Of a stretch of DNA of 36,840 bases, positions 25,118-36,152 are shown in pieces. The DNA comes from Flavobacteriales bacterium (GTDB lineage Bacteria > Bacteroidota > Bacteroidia > DT-38). The position numbers and the translations under genes are program-made. The stretch covers positions 1 through 36,840 of the forward strand of contig JABSPQ010000370.1 of assembly GCA_013214205.1 (NCBI GenBank), read 5' to 3'. The notes beneath the pieces are model-generated. The model was not told where the DNA came from and did not search any database. It saw only the letters and a list, made by a program, of their open reading frames with translations. The stretch's first letter is position 1. The number at the start of each line of letters is the position of its first letter.

Positions 25118-26380
25118 CTATAATCCTAAGAGAATCTCTTTAGAGTCTTTTCCTCCAAAAATCATTTTAGCAGGATCTTCTAGCATGTTTTTAATAGCAA
25201 CGAGGAAACCAACCGAATCTTTTCCATCAATTACACGATGATCGTATGAAAGCGCAATGTACATCATTGGCCTAATCACCACTTCGCCATCAACGGCAAT
25301 TGGACGCTGTATAATGTTGTGCATTCCTAAAATCCCACTCTGAGGAGGATTAATGATTGGTGTGCTCATCATGGAGCCAAATACACCGCCATTGGTAATG
25401 GTGAATGTACCACCAACCATTTCGTCTACACTAATTTTACCCTCTCTAACCTTGATGGCTAATCTTTTAATATCCGATTCAATTTCCGCTAAGCTCATCG
25501 ATTCTGCGTTTCTTACAATTGGCACCATCAATCCTTTAGGCCCACTTACAGCTATAGCTACATCAGCGTAATCGTGTAAAATTACCTCGTCGCCATCCAA
25601 AATGGCATTTACGTTAGGAAACTGTTTAAGGGCTTCGGTGACTGCCTTTGTAAAAAACGACATGAAACCCAATTTAACTCCATGTACTTCTTGAAATTTG
25701 GCTTTGTATTTATTTCTTAAATCCATCACCGGCTTCATATCTACTTCGTTAAACGTAGTAAGCATGGCAGTTTCGTTTTTAACGGCTACTAATCTAGATG
25801 CTAATTTTCTTCTCAACATCGACATTTTTACTCGCTTCACTTCACGACTTCCTCCCCAACCAGAAAGACTTTCGGTAGCAATTCCGCCAGCCAATTGAGC
25901 AACAACATCTTGTTTCGTAATTCTTCCGTTTTTCCCAGACCCTGAAATTTGAGAGGCGCTTACATTCGCTTCTGTCAATATCTTTTTCGCAGCAACTGAT
26001 GGATGCCCCGTTGCATGACTTACTGCAACAGGTGTACTTTCTTTTGGAGCAGCAGCTTTGGGTGCCTCCTCTTTCGCTGGGGCTTCCTCCTTCGCTGAAG
26101 CTTCTGAAGACACGTCCTTTTTCGACTTACTAGATGTTCCCTCTACCGATGTATCTATGGTGCAAATAATGTCGCCAACAGCAACTACCTCACCTTCTTC
26201 AACTTTAATAGATACTGCACCAGATTCTTCCGCATTGATAGTAAGTGTTGCTTTATCGGAATCTATTTCGCAAAGTTCTTCGTCTTTTTCAACGTATTCG
26301 CCTTCAGATTTAAGCCAAGTAGCTATTTCAACTTCTGTGATTGACTCTCCTGGACTCGGTACTTTTATTTCGATAATCAT
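25118..26380 (-). CDS. odhB: Dihydrolipoyllysine succinyltransferase, E2 of 2-oxoglutarate dehydrogenase
   Basis: E2 core enzyme of the TCA-cycle 2-oxoglutarate dehydrogenase complex, transferring succinyl groups to CoA. One lipoyl domain is at residues 1-76, with the lipoylated lysine at residue 43 in [12 protein letters not shown] flexible Ala-Glu-Lys-Pro linker ([18 protein letters not shown]) follows. The peripheral-subunit-binding domain is near residues 123-160 ([20 protein letters not shown]). The catalytic domain ends with [10 protein letters not shown], holding His381 and Asp385. It has 420 residues. It lies 24 bases downstream of sucA, which identifies the complex as 2-oxoglutarate rather than pyruvate dehydrogenase. 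Confidence 0.97.
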   Translation of the reverse strand: MIIEIKVPSPGESITEVEIATWLKSEGEYVEKDEELCEIDSDKATLTINAEESGAVSIKVEEGEVVAVGDIICTIDTSVEGTSSKSKKDVSSEASAKEEAPAKEEAPKAAAPKESTPVAVSHATGHPSVAAKKILTEANVSASQISGSGKNGRITKQDVVAQLAGGIATESLSGWGGSREVKRVKMSMLRRKLASRLVAVKNETAMLTTFNEVDMKPVMDLRNKYKAKFQEVHGVKLGFMSFFTKAVTEALKQFPNVNAILDGDEVILHDYADVAIAVSGPKGLMVPIVRNAESMSLAEIESDIKRLAIKVREGKISVDEMVGGTFTITNGGVFGSMMSTPIINPPQSGILGMHNIIQRPIAVDGEVVIRPMMYIALSYDHRVIDGKDSVGFLVAIKNMLEDPAKMIFGGKDSKEILLGL

Positions 26381-26404
26381 TTTAAATTATTTATCGTTGT
26401 TAGG

Positions 26405-29119
26405 TTATTTCATTGCGCCGTCTATCACTTTGGCTTGTCGTCTCTTAAACCTTTCGTGAGAACCCGATGCTGGCGCAGAGCTCAATGTTCTGGCCGACAA
26501 TGTAAAGTTGACTTTTCGATATGTTCTTAAAACAAATCCCCATGCGCCCATATTTTCAGGTTCTTCTTGCACCCACATGTGCTCTTTTGCATTGGAATAC
26601 TTAGCTATCACCTTGTCAAATTTCACTTCGGGGAAAGGATACATTTGCTCTAATCGAACAATCGCGATGTCATCTTTCTTTTCTTCTTTTCTACGCTCCA
26701 TCAATTCGTAATAAATTTTCCCAGAGCAGAAAACTACTTTTCTAACCTTATCGGCCTTAACAGTTTCGTCGTCTATCAATTCTTGAAAACAACCTGATGC
26801 TAATTCACCCACACTTGAAACACAATCTGGATGTCTCAACAAGCTTTTAGGAGTAAAAACAATTAGCGGTTTTCTGATTTTTCTATGCAGCTGTCTTCTC
26901 ATTACATGGAAAAAATTAGCTGGTGTAGTACAATTTACCACTTGCATATTATCTTCCGCACAAAGGTTTAAGAAGCGTTCTATTCTTGCGCTAGAATGCT
27001 CTGCACCCATGCCCTCGTATCCGTGAGGCAACAACATCACCAAACCAGTCATTCGCTTCCATTTGTCTTCGGAAGCCGCGATAAACTGATCTATGATAAT
27101 TTGAGCACCGTTTGCAAAGTCTCCAAATTGAGCCTCCCAAATAGTAAGCACTCTAGGCGAAGCCATGGCATAACCAAACTCAAAACCAAGCACTGCATAT
27201 TCCGATAAAATGGAATTGTAAATATTTAATTTCGCTTGCTGACCTTCTTTGATGTTGTTTAATGCAACGTATTCTTCTTCCGAATCTTCCAGTTTTACAA
27301 CTGCATGCCTGTGGCTAAAAGTACCACGCTCCACATCCTGACCTGTAAACCGAACAGTATAGTCTTCTAAAATCAAACTACCATAAGCAAGCAATTCGCA
27401 CATGCCCCAGTCCAGCTTGTCTGTTTTTAACACCATTTTTTCTCGATCGCCAAAAACCTTCTCCATTTTTCGGAAAAACTTTTTGCCTTTCGGAACCGTG
27501 TAAAGCGCCTTAGCAACCAAAAGCAAATTGGCTTTAGGCACTCCTGTTTCTGGAGATTTTAGGAAATCATCCGCTAAAGATTCTCGCATACCTCTCCACT
27601 TACCTTCCATAAATGAAGTTACCTTGGCTTCTTTTTCTTCCTTGGCATCGCTTAATCTACTCTCAAGCAATCTCTTGAACCTCACCTCCATTTCATTCGC
27701 CAGTTCTTCACCAACAATTCCCTCTTTCATGAGTTTCTTCACGTAAATTTCACGTGGATTTGGGTGTTTGCTAATAGCCTTGTATAAAAGGGGCTGAGTA
27801 AATCGAGGCTCATCACCTTCGTTGTGTCCATACTTTCTGTAACACAATAAATCAATAAAAACATCCTTGTGGAAAGCCTGTCTAAATTCAACTGCCATTC
27901 TGGTAGCATAAACTACAGCTTCAACATCATCGCCGTTTACATGAAACACGGGCGATAAGGTTACTTTGGCCACATCGGTACAATAGGTGCTTGATCTGCC
28001 ATCGTAATAATTGGTAGTAAAACCAATTTGGTTGTTTACCACAATATGTATGGTTCCACCTGTTCCATAAGCCTCAACTTGGGCCATCTGAATTAATTCG
28101 TAAACAATACCTTGTCCAGAAATAGATGCATCGCCATGAATTAAAATCGGCGCTACCTTATTGTAATCATTGTTGTGGTCTCTATCTAATTTTGCTTTTG
28201 CAACCCCTAACACTACAGGATCAACCGCCTCTAAATGCGAAGGGTTAGGCGCTAAACTTAAATGAACATGTTTACCAGAATCTGTGACGATATTAGAGCT
28301 ATAACCTTGGTGGTACTTAACATCGCCATTAAAAAGCGCATCGCCATATTCTTTGTTTTCGAACTCGGCAAAAATTTCTTCGTAGGTTTTGTTAAGGATG
28401 TTCGCCAAAACATTTAATCGGCCACGGTGAGCCATTCCAATAACATACTGCTCTATTCCTAAGTTAGCACCTGATTCTATTGCTGATCCGATGGCCGGAA
28501 TTAACGACTCGGCACCTTCGAGAGAAAATCTTTTTTGACCTACGTACTTGGTATGCAAAAAGTTTTCGAAGACAACTGCATGGTTAAGTTTTGTAAAAAT
28601 ATAACGTCTAAGCTTATCACTAAACTTTGGTGTGTTAAAATTCTTATCGAGTCTTTGCCTAATCCACGCCAATCGATCGGGACTTCGAATGTACATGTAC
28701 TCAACACCGATAGACTGGCAGTAAGTCTTTTCTAACATATTAATAATTTCCCTAAGCGTACATGGCTTCTGTAAAATCTCAGACGCTGCTTGAAAAACTG
28801 TATCTAAATCAGATTGCTCTAAACCGTAATTTTCGATGGCAAGTGTAGGCGAATACTTTCTTCTTTCTCTAACCGGATTGGTTTTAGTGAACAGGTGGCC
28901 CCTACTTCGATATTGGTTGATTAAATTAACCACTTTAAATTCTTTGCTAACTGCCTGAGGAATCTTTCCATTCGACTCAAAATCCTTGCGCGCAAACTCA
29001 AATCCTTCGAAGAATTTCTGCCAACTTACGTCAACGGACTCTTCTTCTTTCAAATAACTTTGATAGAGTTCGTCTATTGACCCTAATTCGGCATTGCTTA
29101 TATAAGAATACTTGTCCAT
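26405..29119 (-). CDS. sucA: 2-oxoglutarate dehydrogenase E1 component
   Basis: Thiamine-diphosphate-dependent decarboxylase of the TCA cycle. The N-terminal segment SYISNAELGSIDELYQSYL is the typical E1o start that binds the E2 partner. IGMAHRGRLNVLANIL is near residue 227. The ThDP-metal motif begins HGDASISGQG near 328 and continues to VVNNQIGFTT. The C-terminal half has GQDVERGTFSHRHAV and PHGYEGMGAEHSSARIERFL. It has 904 residues, the normal single-function length without the fused E2-like domain of actinobacterial enzymes. odhB follows directly. The 226 bases upstream must carry its promoter. Confidence 0.97.
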   Translation of the reverse strand: MDKYSYISNAELGSIDELYQSYLKEEESVDVSWQKFFEGFEFARKDFESNGKIPQAVSKEFKVVNLINQYRSRGHLFTKTNPVRERRKYSPTLAIENYGLEQSDLDTVFQAASEILQKPCTLREIINMLEKTYCQSIGVEYMYIRSPDRLAWIRQRLDKNFNTPKFSDKLRRYIFTKLNHAVVFENFLHTKYVGQKRFSLEGAESLIPAIGSAIESGANLGIEQYVIGMAHRGRLNVLANILNKTYEEIFAEFENKEYGDALFNGDVKYHQGYSSNIVTDSGKHVHLSLAPNPSHLEAVDPVVLGVAKAKLDRDHNNDYNKVAPILIHGDASISGQGIVYELIQMAQVEAYGTGGTIHIVVNNQIGFTTNYYDGRSSTYCTDVAKVTLSPVFHVNGDDVEAVVYATRMAVEFRQAFHKDVFIDLLCYRKYGHNEGDEPRFTQPLLYKAISKHPNPREIYVKKLMKEGIVGEELANEMEVRFKRLLESRLSDAKEEKEAKVTSFMEGKWRGMRESLADDFLKSPETGVPKANLLLVAKALYTVPKGKKFFRKMEKVFGDREKMVLKTDKLDWGMCELLAYGSLILEDYTVRFTGQDVERGTFSHRHAVVKLEDSEEEYVALNNIKEGQQAKLNIYNSILSEYAVLGFEFGYAMASPRVLTIWEAQFGDFANGAQIIIDQFIAASEDKWKRMTGLVMLLPHGYEGMGAEHSSARIERFLNLCAEDNMQVVNCTTPANFFHVMRRQLHRKIRKPLIVFTPKSLLRHPDCVSSVGELASGCFQELIDDETVKADKVRKVVFCSGKIYYELMERRKEEKKDDIAIVRLEQMYPFPEVKFDKVIAKYSNAKEHMWVQEEPENMGAWGFVLRTYRKVNFTLSARTLSSAPASGSHERFKRRQAKVIDGAMK

Positions 29120-29345
29120 TTTGAATATTGTTCTCCTCGTTTGAATTTAAACTTTCAAAGGATAGATAATGTTACAACAATAGATTCATTATTTCAAAAA
29201 TTTGTTTGCTGTGAAACTCGTGTTTCTTAGATTATTTATGGGCATTTTCTAACATCTAAAAAATGTTTGCCTGAAAATCAATGCAATTGACTTGCAGTTG
29301 TTTCGAATTAATTATGAATCTTTTTTTGTAGAAAAGTTGCTTGTG

Positions 29346-30314
29346 CTAGAACTTTCTGTTCATTAATTCGCAAACAAACTCTCTGAATGGGATTTTCTGA
29401 TCGGGAGAAAAGTCAAGTTCATCAACGCTTTTAGAAGCTTTGGAGTAATATGCTTCAACTTCGCTTTTTACAATTTCGGGGATGCCTAGTTCTTTATAAA
29501 TTTTCTTGATCTGATCTATTTTATTTGCGTCGTCGAACTCTTTTGAAGTAAAAATACTTTGAAGTTCGTTGCGGTTCTCGCACAATTCCAAGGCCTTTAG
29601 GTACAAAATTGTTTTTTTCTGGGTAATGACATCTCCACCCACTTGTTTGCCAAATTTAGAATCGTCGGAAAAAAGATCGAGTAAATCGTCTTGTAATTGA
29701 AAAGCGATGCCCAAACTTTCTCCAATTTTATAAGCTCGTTCGCAATCTTCTTTAGAAGCTCCCCCTAAAGTGGCGCCAATTTTCATGCAAGTTGCCAAAA
29801 GCACGGCTGTTTTAAGCCTAATCATGTTAATGTACTCTTTTACACTAACACGCTCCATGGTCTCGTAATTCATGTCGAATTGCTGCCCTTCGCACACTTC
29901 CGAAGCCATCTTGCTGAAAGCATCAATAACTTTCTGTTGATCTGCAGCATCGCATTTAAACAATGCCTTGTACGACTCAATTAGCATGGCATCGCCAGAT
30001 AAAATAGCCGTGTTTACATTCCATTTAAGATGCACGGCTTCTTTGCCTCTTCGAATAGGAGCGCTGTCCATAATGTCGTCGTGCATCAACGTAAAGTTGT
30101 GAAAGATCTCGATGGCAATGGCTTGATTAATCGCTTTGGCATAATCGCCGCCCACCATTTCACAAAATAACAATGTAAAGAGCGGTCTGATTCTTTTGCC
30201 GCCTAAATTTAATATGTAATCAATTGGCTGATAAAGCTCTTTTGGCTCTTTAGAAAAACTAACCTGAGCTAGTTCTTTTTGAAAAATAATATGTAGCTCC
30301 TCAACGGATTTCAT
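29346..30314 (-). CDS. Polyprenyl diphosphate synthase (short-chain trans-isoprenyl transferase)
   Basis: Soluble helical enzyme condensing isopentenyl diphosphate with allylic diphosphates. The first aspartate-rich motif DDIMD is at residues 79-83, followed by RRG. The second, DDLLD, is at residues 209-213, and GGKRIRP near residue 38 binds isopentenyl diphosphate. It has 322 residues. A phenylalanine five residues before the first motif fits a short chain, possibly geranylgeranyl diphosphate; that is inference. It starts four bases after rfbA ends, so it is probably translated from the same messenger as rfbA and the RND exporter. Confidence 0.93.
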   Translation of the reverse strand: MKSVEELHIIFQKELAQVSFSKEPKELYQPIDYILNLGGKRIRPLFTLLFCEMVGGDYAKAINQAIAIEIFHNFTLMHDDIMDSAPIRRGKEAVHLKWNVNTAILSGDAMLIESYKALFKCDAADQQKVIDAFSKMASEVCEGQQFDMNYETMERVSVKEYINMIRLKTAVLLATCMKIGATLGGASKEDCERAYKIGESLGIAFQLQDDLLDLFSDDSKFGKQVGGDVITQKKTILYLKALELCENRNELQSIFTSKEFDDANKIDQIKKIYKELGIPEIVKSEVEAYYSKASKSVDELDFSPDQKIPFREFVCELMNRKF

Positions 30315-30317
30315 CCA

Positions 30318-31181
30318 TTAATCTTTGATGATCGATAACAAATAATCGCCATACCCACTTTTCAATAATGGTTCTGCCAACTTTCTCATCTGATCGCTAT
30401 CTATAAATCCACGAGTGTATGCAACGGCTTCGATGCAGCCAATCATCATACCTTGTCGTTCTTGAACAACTTTAACGAATTGACTCGACTCCATTAAAGA
30501 GCTAAACGTACCAGCATCCAACCAAGCAGTTCCACGTCGTATTTCCACCACTTTCAAGTTTCCACGTTCCAAATAAACCTTATTTACATCGGTAATTTCA
30601 TATTCACCACGCGCACTGGGTTCAATCGATTTTGCAATCTCAATAACACTGTTGTCGTAAAAATACAACCCAGGCACAGCAAAATTAGATTTCGGGTTTT
30701 TGGGTTTTTCCTCTAGCGAAATAGCATTTTTATTCTCGTCGAATTCTACCACGCCATATCTTTCTGGATCGGCAACATGGTATGCAAAGATAATTCCGCC
30801 ATCAGGATCGGTATTCGTTTTAAGGGCAGTACCCAAACCTGTTCCATAAAAGATATTATCACCAAGAATCAAGGCAACGTTATCGTCTCCAATAAATTCT
30901 TCTCCAATAACAAACGCTTGAGCCAATCCGTTGGGCACTTCTTGAATAGCGTATGTAAAATCGCAACCTAAACTTGATCCGTCTCCTAATAGCTTTTTAA
31001 AGTGAGGTTGATCTTGAGGCGTTGAAATTATGAGAATTTCGTTGATGCCAGCCAACATTAGTACCGATAACGGGTAATATATCATCGGCTTATCGTACAC
31101 TGGCAACAATTGCTTACTAACGGCAATCGTTAAAGGATGTAACCTAGTACCAGACCCTCCAGCTAAAATAATTCCTTTCAT
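30318..31181 (-). CDS. rfbA: Glucose-1-phosphate thymidylyltransferase
   Basis: Nucleotidyltransferase making dTDP-glucose, the first step toward dTDP-L-rhamnose and other deoxysugars of surface polysaccharides. The nucleotide-binding signature [11 protein letters not shown] is at residues 8-18, followed by [36 protein letters not shown] and [11 protein letters not shown] follow as in RfbA/RmlA. It has 287 residues, the family norm. The other rml genes are not in the window, so this copy is outside a complete rhamnose cluster. It lies one base after the RND gene and four before the prenyl synthase gene. Confidence 0.95.
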   Translation of the reverse strand: MKGIILAGGSGTRLHPLTIAVSKQLLPVYDKPMIYYPLSVLMLAGINEILIISTPQDQPHFKKLLGDGSSLGCDFTYAIQEVPNGLAQAFVIGEEFIGDDNVALILGDNIFYGTGLGTALKTNTDPDGGIIFAYHVADPERYGVVEFDENKNAISLEEKPKNPKSNFAVPGLYFYDNSVIEIAKSIEPSARGEYEITDVNKVYLERGNLKVVEIRRGTAWLDAGTFSSLMESSQFVKVVQERQGMMIGCIEAVAYTRGFIDSDQMRKLAEPLLKSGYGDYLLSIIKD

Positions 31182-31182
31182 T

Positions 31183-33582
31183 CTACTGTGTTTTATCGTC
31201 TTTCCGCTCTATCTCCAATGCATCTAACTCGATGTCTTCGTCCTCGTCTAAAATTTCTAAAAATGGTTCTCCAAAAGTTTCTACCATAGCAGCCTTACCA
31301 AATGTAAGCAACAAGGCTGGTAGTAGTGTTAAGTTCGCCACCATTGCAATCATAAGTGCTATAGAAACCAAAAGACCTAAAGCAACGTTTCCGCCGAAAT
31401 CGGAAGCAACAAAAATTCCAAATCCGAAGAACAAAACAATCGAAGTGTATATCATACTTACACATGTTTCTCGTAGTGCATTTATTACTGCATTAAACGT
31501 AGATTTTGTAGCAGACGATTTTAACTCTTGTCGGTATTTGGCTAAGAAATGAATGGTATCATCTACAGAAATACCAAAGGCAATACTAAACACCAATATG
31601 GTAGACGGTTTTATTGAAATACCATAGAAACCCATAATAGCAGCGGTAAGCAGCAAGGGGATAAGGTTAGGGACTAGAGAAACCAATACAATTCGAATGG
31701 AAGAGAATAGCAAGGCCATTAAGCACGAAATAATGATGATTGCCAAGAGTAAGCTAAATAATAGATTTTCTACTAAATAGTCGGTTCCTTTCAAAAACAC
31801 AATGGTAGCACCGGTAAGCTGTACATCATATTTCTCAGGATTATATATTGAATCTATTCTAGGCTTTAATTCAGCCAATAATTTATTCATATGATCCGTT
31901 CCAATATCGGCCATTCGCGCACTTATCCTCGCTATTTGTTCTGTACTATCTCTATATGCGTTAAGTAATTCTGTTCTGGTATCCGAATTGTTTATGTATT
32001 TGAAAATGAAACTCATTTCCTGCTTACTTGGCAAAGCATATTTTTCGGGATTCCCTTTATGGTAGGCTTGTCGCAACATTTTAATTGCATCAACCATAGA
32101 AACAGGTCTAGAAAATTCGTCATACTCGCCAAGCAAATCATGCAACTTATCCATTTTACGGAGGTTGCTAAATGTCATAGCGCCTTTTTTCTTTTTGGTA
32201 TCTATCAAAATCTCCAAAGGAATAACACCGTTGTAATTGTCTTCAAAGTAATTTAAATCAATAATTACTTGATCCGTTTCCATAAGGTCGCCAGCTAAAT
32301 TCCCTGTCTTTTCAATGCGGCTCATGCCCCAAATGCCAATTCCAATTAACACAACGGTAATAGCGTAAATCGTCTTGCGACGATTGATTACCCAATCCTC
32401 CAAAACATCTGCTATTCGGGCCATTGTTTTACTATCGAGGTGCTTTGTATGCCTCGCCTTAGGTGGCTTAGAAAAACTAAAGATAATTGGTAACATGGTG
32501 ATTGACATAAAGAATACCACCATGATGTTGATAGAAGCAATTACGCCAAAAGCACTCAATAAATCGCTTTCGATAAAAATAAACGGAATAAAACCAGATG
32601 CTGTGGTAACATTAGTCATTAAGGTTGCATTACCAATTTTTTGAACTGCCACCGACAATGCCTTTACTTGATTACCATGCTCTTTGTATTCCCTGTGGTA
32701 TTTGTTCATTAAGAATATGCAATTGGGAATTCCGATTACAATTATAATCGGAGGCACTAATGCTAGTAAAGCGGTTATCTGAAATTGGAATATAGAAACG
32801 GTACCGAAACACCATACAACGCTTATGGCAACAACGAGTAAGGAGATCAAGGTCGACTTTAACGACCTAACAAAGAAGTACAGTAATAAAGCAGTAATAA
32901 GCCCAGCCAATATGATAAAAAGTGCCATTTCATCTCTAATCTTTTCGAGCATTACATTTCGAATTTGGGGCAACCCGGATCGCCTAATTTGAATACCTGT
33001 TCTCTGTTCAAACCCTTCCGACAATGCGTCAACCTGCTCTAATACAGCTACCCTATCCTGAGAATCGAAAATCTTTTTGTTAATGAGGACAAACATAATT
33101 GTGTTGTCTGCATCCTCTTTGTAGAGCATATCTTCAAACACTGGCAGATTCCGAATTACATTAAGTAAAGAATCAAGTTGCTTTTGAGATGTTGGTTTTT
33201 CGGGAAAAAACATCCCCTCTTTAAAAAGTTTTAACTCCTTATTTTTATAAATATTGAAAGCAGAACAAATTGAGCCAACCGTATCTACCCCATCAATTTT
33301 TCTTAAAGCTTGTTCTAAATCGTACCATTGATTAAAAGTTTCCAGCTCGAATAATTTAGAATCATCAACACCAAACAGCATCGTTACAGACTCTCCTTGA
33401 AATTGATCTTTAAAATTTTGATAAACAATATTTGCCTCGTGATCGGCTGGAAGGAGATTTAAAAACTGATAGGTTACTTGGTTTTGACTGGCCTTAAAGC
33501 CCATAAAACCAGTAATTAATGCTATGATAACGAGAATAGCTATTCTATTTCGTAGAATTACACCTGTAAGAAATAGCCACAT
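31183..33582 (-). CDS. RND/MMPL-family exporter
   Basis: Inner-membrane protein of 799 residues with the duplicated RND layout. It has one span near residues 5-24, a large periplasmic loop to about 210, then a bundle of five spans; the second half repeats this, with a span near 398-415, a loop to about 600 and a final bundle. The sequence [19 protein letters not shown] in the second half is the SSD/RND-4 signature of MMPL and hopanoid-type transporters. An acidic tail ([15 protein letters not shown]) ends the protein. The cargo is probably a lipid or hydrophobic molecule, by family analogy only. Linkage to a prenyl synthase and rfbA hints at an envelope lipid role, unproven. Confidence 0.92.
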   Translation of the reverse strand: MWLFLTGVILRNRIAILVIIALITGFMGFKASQNQVTYQFLNLLPADHEANIVYQNFKDQFQGESVTMLFGVDDSKLFELETFNQWYDLEQALRKIDGVDTVGSICSAFNIYKNKELKLFKEGMFFPEKPTSQKQLDSLLNVIRNLPVFEDMLYKEDADNTIMFVLINKKIFDSQDRVAVLEQVDALSEGFEQRTGIQIRRSGLPQIRNVMLEKIRDEMALFIILAGLITALLLYFFVRSLKSTLISLLVVAISVVWCFGTVSIFQFQITALLALVPPIIIVIGIPNCIFLMNKYHREYKEHGNQVKALSVAVQKIGNATLMTNVTTASGFIPFIFIESDLLSAFGVIASINIMVVFFMSITMLPIIFSFSKPPKARHTKHLDSKTMARIADVLEDWVINRRKTIYAITVVLIGIGIWGMSRIEKTGNLAGDLMETDQVIIDLNYFEDNYNGVIPLEILIDTKKKKGAMTFSNLRKMDKLHDLLGEYDEFSRPVSMVDAIKMLRQAYHKGNPEKYALPSKQEMSFIFKYINNSDTRTELLNAYRDSTEQIARISARMADIGTDHMNKLLAELKPRIDSIYNPEKYDVQLTGATIVFLKGTDYLVENLLFSLLLAIIIISCLMALLFSSIRIVLVSLVPNLIPLLLTAAIMGFYGISIKPSTILVFSIAFGISVDDTIHFLAKYRQELKSSATKSTFNAVINALRETCVSMIYTSIVLFFGFGIFVASDFGGNVALGLLVSIALMIAMVANLTLLPALLLTFGKAAMVETFGEPFLEILDEDEDIELDALEIERKDDKTQ

Positions 33583-33771
33583 TTATAGAAAAATCTTTAC
33601 ATTGTTATGCGTCGCAATACCTTATTGATCTAGTAATTTAATGCGTACACATTCATTGCAAAACTAAAACATTATAGAGTAAAAACAATATTCAAGCCAA
33701 GGTTTGAACGGTCTATTAAATTATCATTTGATTACCTTTAACTCAATTAGTTTCAACCGCAATTTTTAGTC

Positions 33772-34797
33772 GTGACAAAAAGCTACTTCTACGATCAATT
33801 AAATATCATCTCCAAACTCAACGTATGTAGGGTTTTCAATATCGTTATGGTGATGGTAAGCTATTATATCTCGAAGATTACGCAGCGGGCCATTCATTTA
33901 GGAATGCCTACCAGTGTTTCTATAGAACCTACTACATCGTGTAATTTACGTTGCCCCGAATGCCCAAGTGGCCTCAGGTCGTTTAGTCGAGATACTGGTA
34001 TGTTAGACAAAGGTTTCTTTTCTAAAATGGTTGACGAATTGCACAAAAAAACGATGTACCTCACTTTTTATTTTCAGGGTGAACCGTTTTTAAACAAGGA
34101 TTTTCTTCAAATGGTATCGGCCGCTTCCGAAAAGAATCTTTACACGGCAACTTCAACCAACGCACATTATTTTAACGATGAAGTGTCGGAAAAAACAATT
34201 AGATCGGGTTTAGATCGATTGATTATTTCTATTGATGGTACCACTCAGGAAACGTATGAATCGTACCGAATTGGAGGCAAGATAGAGAAGGTTTTAGAGG
34301 GAACTAAGAATATTATTAAATGGAAACGAAAATTGAATTCGAAGAAGCCTTATGTCATTTTTCAATATTTGGTAGTTAAACCAAATGAGCATCAGCTAGA
34401 TGAAGTGCAAGCAATTGCAGACGATCTAGGCGTAGATGAAGTTCGGTTTAAAACAGCACAGGTTTACGATTTTAAAAATGGGAATGAATTGATTCCGACG
34501 ATTGATAAATATTCGAGATACAAAAAGAACAAGGATGGCACTTACTCTATTAAAAACGAGTTGAACAACCATTGCTGGCGACTTTGGAATTCGAGTGTAA
34601 TTACATGGGATGGTCATGTAGTCCCTTGTTGTTTCGACAAGGACGCTACGCACAAAATGGGCGATTTAAAATCGAAAAATTTTAAGGAAATATGGCAAAG
34701 CGAGCCTTATAATAATTTCAGAAATTTGGTTTTAAAATCTAGAAGTTCGGTGGAGATTTGTACTAACTGCACGGAAGGGACTACTGTTTTTTCTTAA
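33772..34797 (+). CDS. Radical SAM protein with C-terminal SPASM domain
   Basis: Iron-sulfur enzyme of 341 residues. The radical SAM cluster motif CxxxCxxC is Cys57, Cys61 and Cys64 in TTSCNLRCPECPSG. LTFYFQGEPFLN supplies the GE-type motif, and LDRLIISIDGTTQETYESYR follows. C-terminal cysteines (NNHCWRLW, VVPCCFDKDA, ICTNCTEG) fit one auxiliary SPASM cluster. Such proteins modify peptides or sugars; no precursor peptide gene is visible nearby. A hydrophobic stretch precedes the core (VFNIVMVMVSYYISKI). The GTG at 33772 is the furthest start; an ATG near residue 26 or the one at residue 45 would also preserve the catalytic domain. It stands alone, upstream of a TPR gene. Confidence 0.9.
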   Translation: MTKSYFYDQLNIISKLNVCRVFNIVMVMVSYYISKITQRAIHLGMPTSVSIEPTTSCNLRCPECPSGLRSFSRDTGMLDKGFFSKMVDELHKKTMYLTFYFQGEPFLNKDFLQMVSAASEKNLYTATSTNAHYFNDEVSEKTIRSGLDRLIISIDGTTQETYESYRIGGKIEKVLEGTKNIIKWKRKLNSKKPYVIFQYLVVKPNEHQLDEVQAIADDLGVDEVRFKTAQVYDFKNGNELIPTIDKYSRYKKNKDGTYSIKNELNNHCWRLWNSSVITWDGHVVPCCFDKDATHKMGDLKSKNFKEIWQSEPYNNFRNLVLKSRSSVEICTNCTEGTTVFS

Positions 34798-34839
34798 GTT
34801 TCTTTCTATCTCCCATTCCAGTTTCTCTAAATTAGAAGG

Positions 34840-35658
34840 GTGAATAAAGTTACTTTATCTGTATTCTTAATCTGGCTACTTCTAATTTCCAGCATTACCC
34901 TAGCTCAAAACAACGAGGTTTTAAAAGAAACATATAACCTAATTGAAGAGACCGAGGATTGCGAAAAATCTTTGAAAATTCTTGACAATTTTATTAGCGA
35001 TACAACCACTTCCGCAGAAGTTTTCCGACAGAGATCGCATTGCCATAGAAAGAATGGTGATTATGATGCAGCTCTAAAAGACATTCAAAAATCCATTCAA
35101 TTAGATAGTACCATCGCAAGAAGCTATTCTGGTTTAGCCACCGTTTATGCCCTCACAAAAAAAATTGACTTGGCCATTATTAATTATTCTAAGGCAATTA
35201 GTTTAGACCCTAAACTTGCTAGGGCATATAACAACAGAGGATGTACTTATTATTATTTTGTAGAGGATAATGAAAAAGCATTGGCCGATTCAAACAAGTC
35301 TATTAAGTTGGATAATACCCGCAACCGAACATATTTTAACAGGGGATTGGTATTTCAAGATCTCGAAAAATACCAAAAGGCAATTAATGATTTTTCAACT
35401 TCGTTAAGCATGAAAAGCAAACAACATCGAGCACATTTCGATCGGGGAATCTGTTACTACTACATAGATGATTACAAGGCCTCCATTAAGGACTACAAGA
35501 AGGCATTGAAATACAACAGTAATTCAGATCCTTTTGAGAAAATGGATCTAGGAGAAGTTTATGATTGGATGCGGGCTTCTTACGAAGAACTTGGACTAGT
35601 TGGCAAAGCAAAAAAAGCAGGAGTAAAAGCCAAGAAGTTTGGGTATATCTCGGAATAA
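34840..35658 (+). CDS. Exported tetratricopeptide-repeat protein
   Basis: Protein of 272 residues with a signal peptide (VTLSVFLIWLLLISSITLAQ, cleavage near residue 22). The rest is a row of about five TPR units, recognisable as YDAALKDIQKSIQLDST, IDLAIINYSKAISLDPK, NEKALADSNKSIKLDNT, YQKAINDFSTSLSMKSK and YKASIKDYKKALKYNSN. TPR arrays are protein-interaction scaffolds, here outside the cytoplasm. The start is taken as the GTG that begins the signal peptide, 42 bases after the radical SAM gene. It could be co-transcribed with that gene, but no functional link can be shown. Confidence 0.87.
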   Translation: MNKVTLSVFLIWLLLISSITLAQNNEVLKETYNLIEETEDCEKSLKILDNFISDTTTSAEVFRQRSHCHRKNGDYDAALKDIQKSIQLDSTIARSYSGLATVYALTKKIDLAIINYSKAISLDPKLARAYNNRGCTYYYFVEDNEKALADSNKSIKLDNTRNRTYFNRGLVFQDLEKYQKAINDFSTSLSMKSKQHRAHFDRGICYYYIDDYKASIKDYKKALKYNSNSDPFEKMDLGEVYDWMRASYEELGLVGKAKKAGVKAKKFGYISE

Positions 35659-35683
35659 TTGAACCAAGTTAAACTAGCACAAC

Positions 35684-36067
35684 CTAAATCACAGGGGCTC
35701 CCCTCTTACAAAGCTGAATTGCCAAACCCCATGGGTCACGCATCATAAAAAGATGAGAACCATCATCGAACTTCTGCTCAATTACAACACTACATCCGGC
35801 CTCAACTAACCTATCCTTATCTTCAACTGGATTTATAGAAACAAATGCAATGTGAACCACCAATGGATCTTGCTCTGTATAATTGGGAACTGGAGCGGCA
35901 GAATTATTATAAAATTCTATCATAACAGTTCCAGATTCATCCTTTAAGAAATGCATAAATGGAGCTTCCTTGTTTTCTAGAGCGATGGTAAAACCAAGGT
36001 GCTCACAATACCATTTAGAAATGGCAATCGGATCGCTAACGTTCAGGGCAAAGTGTTCTATTTTCAT
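35684..36067 (-). CDS. VOC-family (glyoxalase/bleomycin-resistance fold) protein
   Basis: Single vicinal-oxygen-chelate module pair in 127 residues. It begins KIEHFALNVSDPIAISKWYCEHLGF, with the histidine of the first metal position at residue 5. VMIEFYNNS and VVHIAFVSIN follow, and the end, SHLFMMRDPWGLAIQLCKR, holds the typical DPxG turn. Such domains bind a metal and act as lyases, dioxygenases or resistance proteins; the substrate cannot be assigned. It starts with ATG and ends 26 bases from the convergent TPR gene. Its upstream neighbour on the same strand is a decayed fic gene. Confidence 0.88.
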   Translation of the reverse strand: MKIEHFALNVSDPIAISKWYCEHLGFTIALENKEAPFMHFLKDESGTVMIEFYNNSAAPVPNYTEQDPLVVHIAFVSINPVEDKDRLVEAGCSVVIEQKFDDGSHLFMMRDPWGLAIQLCKRGAPVI

Positions 36068-36152
36068 TATAGGTTCAAATAAATTTATGCGGCAAAACTA
36101 AGCAACTCCATTGACTATGATTAACCAAGTTTGAGCAAGAGCGAAGATATAT

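Noticed and set aside
26058-26459. 133-codon plus-strand frame rich in Ser and Ala
   Set aside because: It is the mirror of the Ala-Glu-Lys-Pro linker of odhB and of the end of sucA; low complexity and no independent signal.
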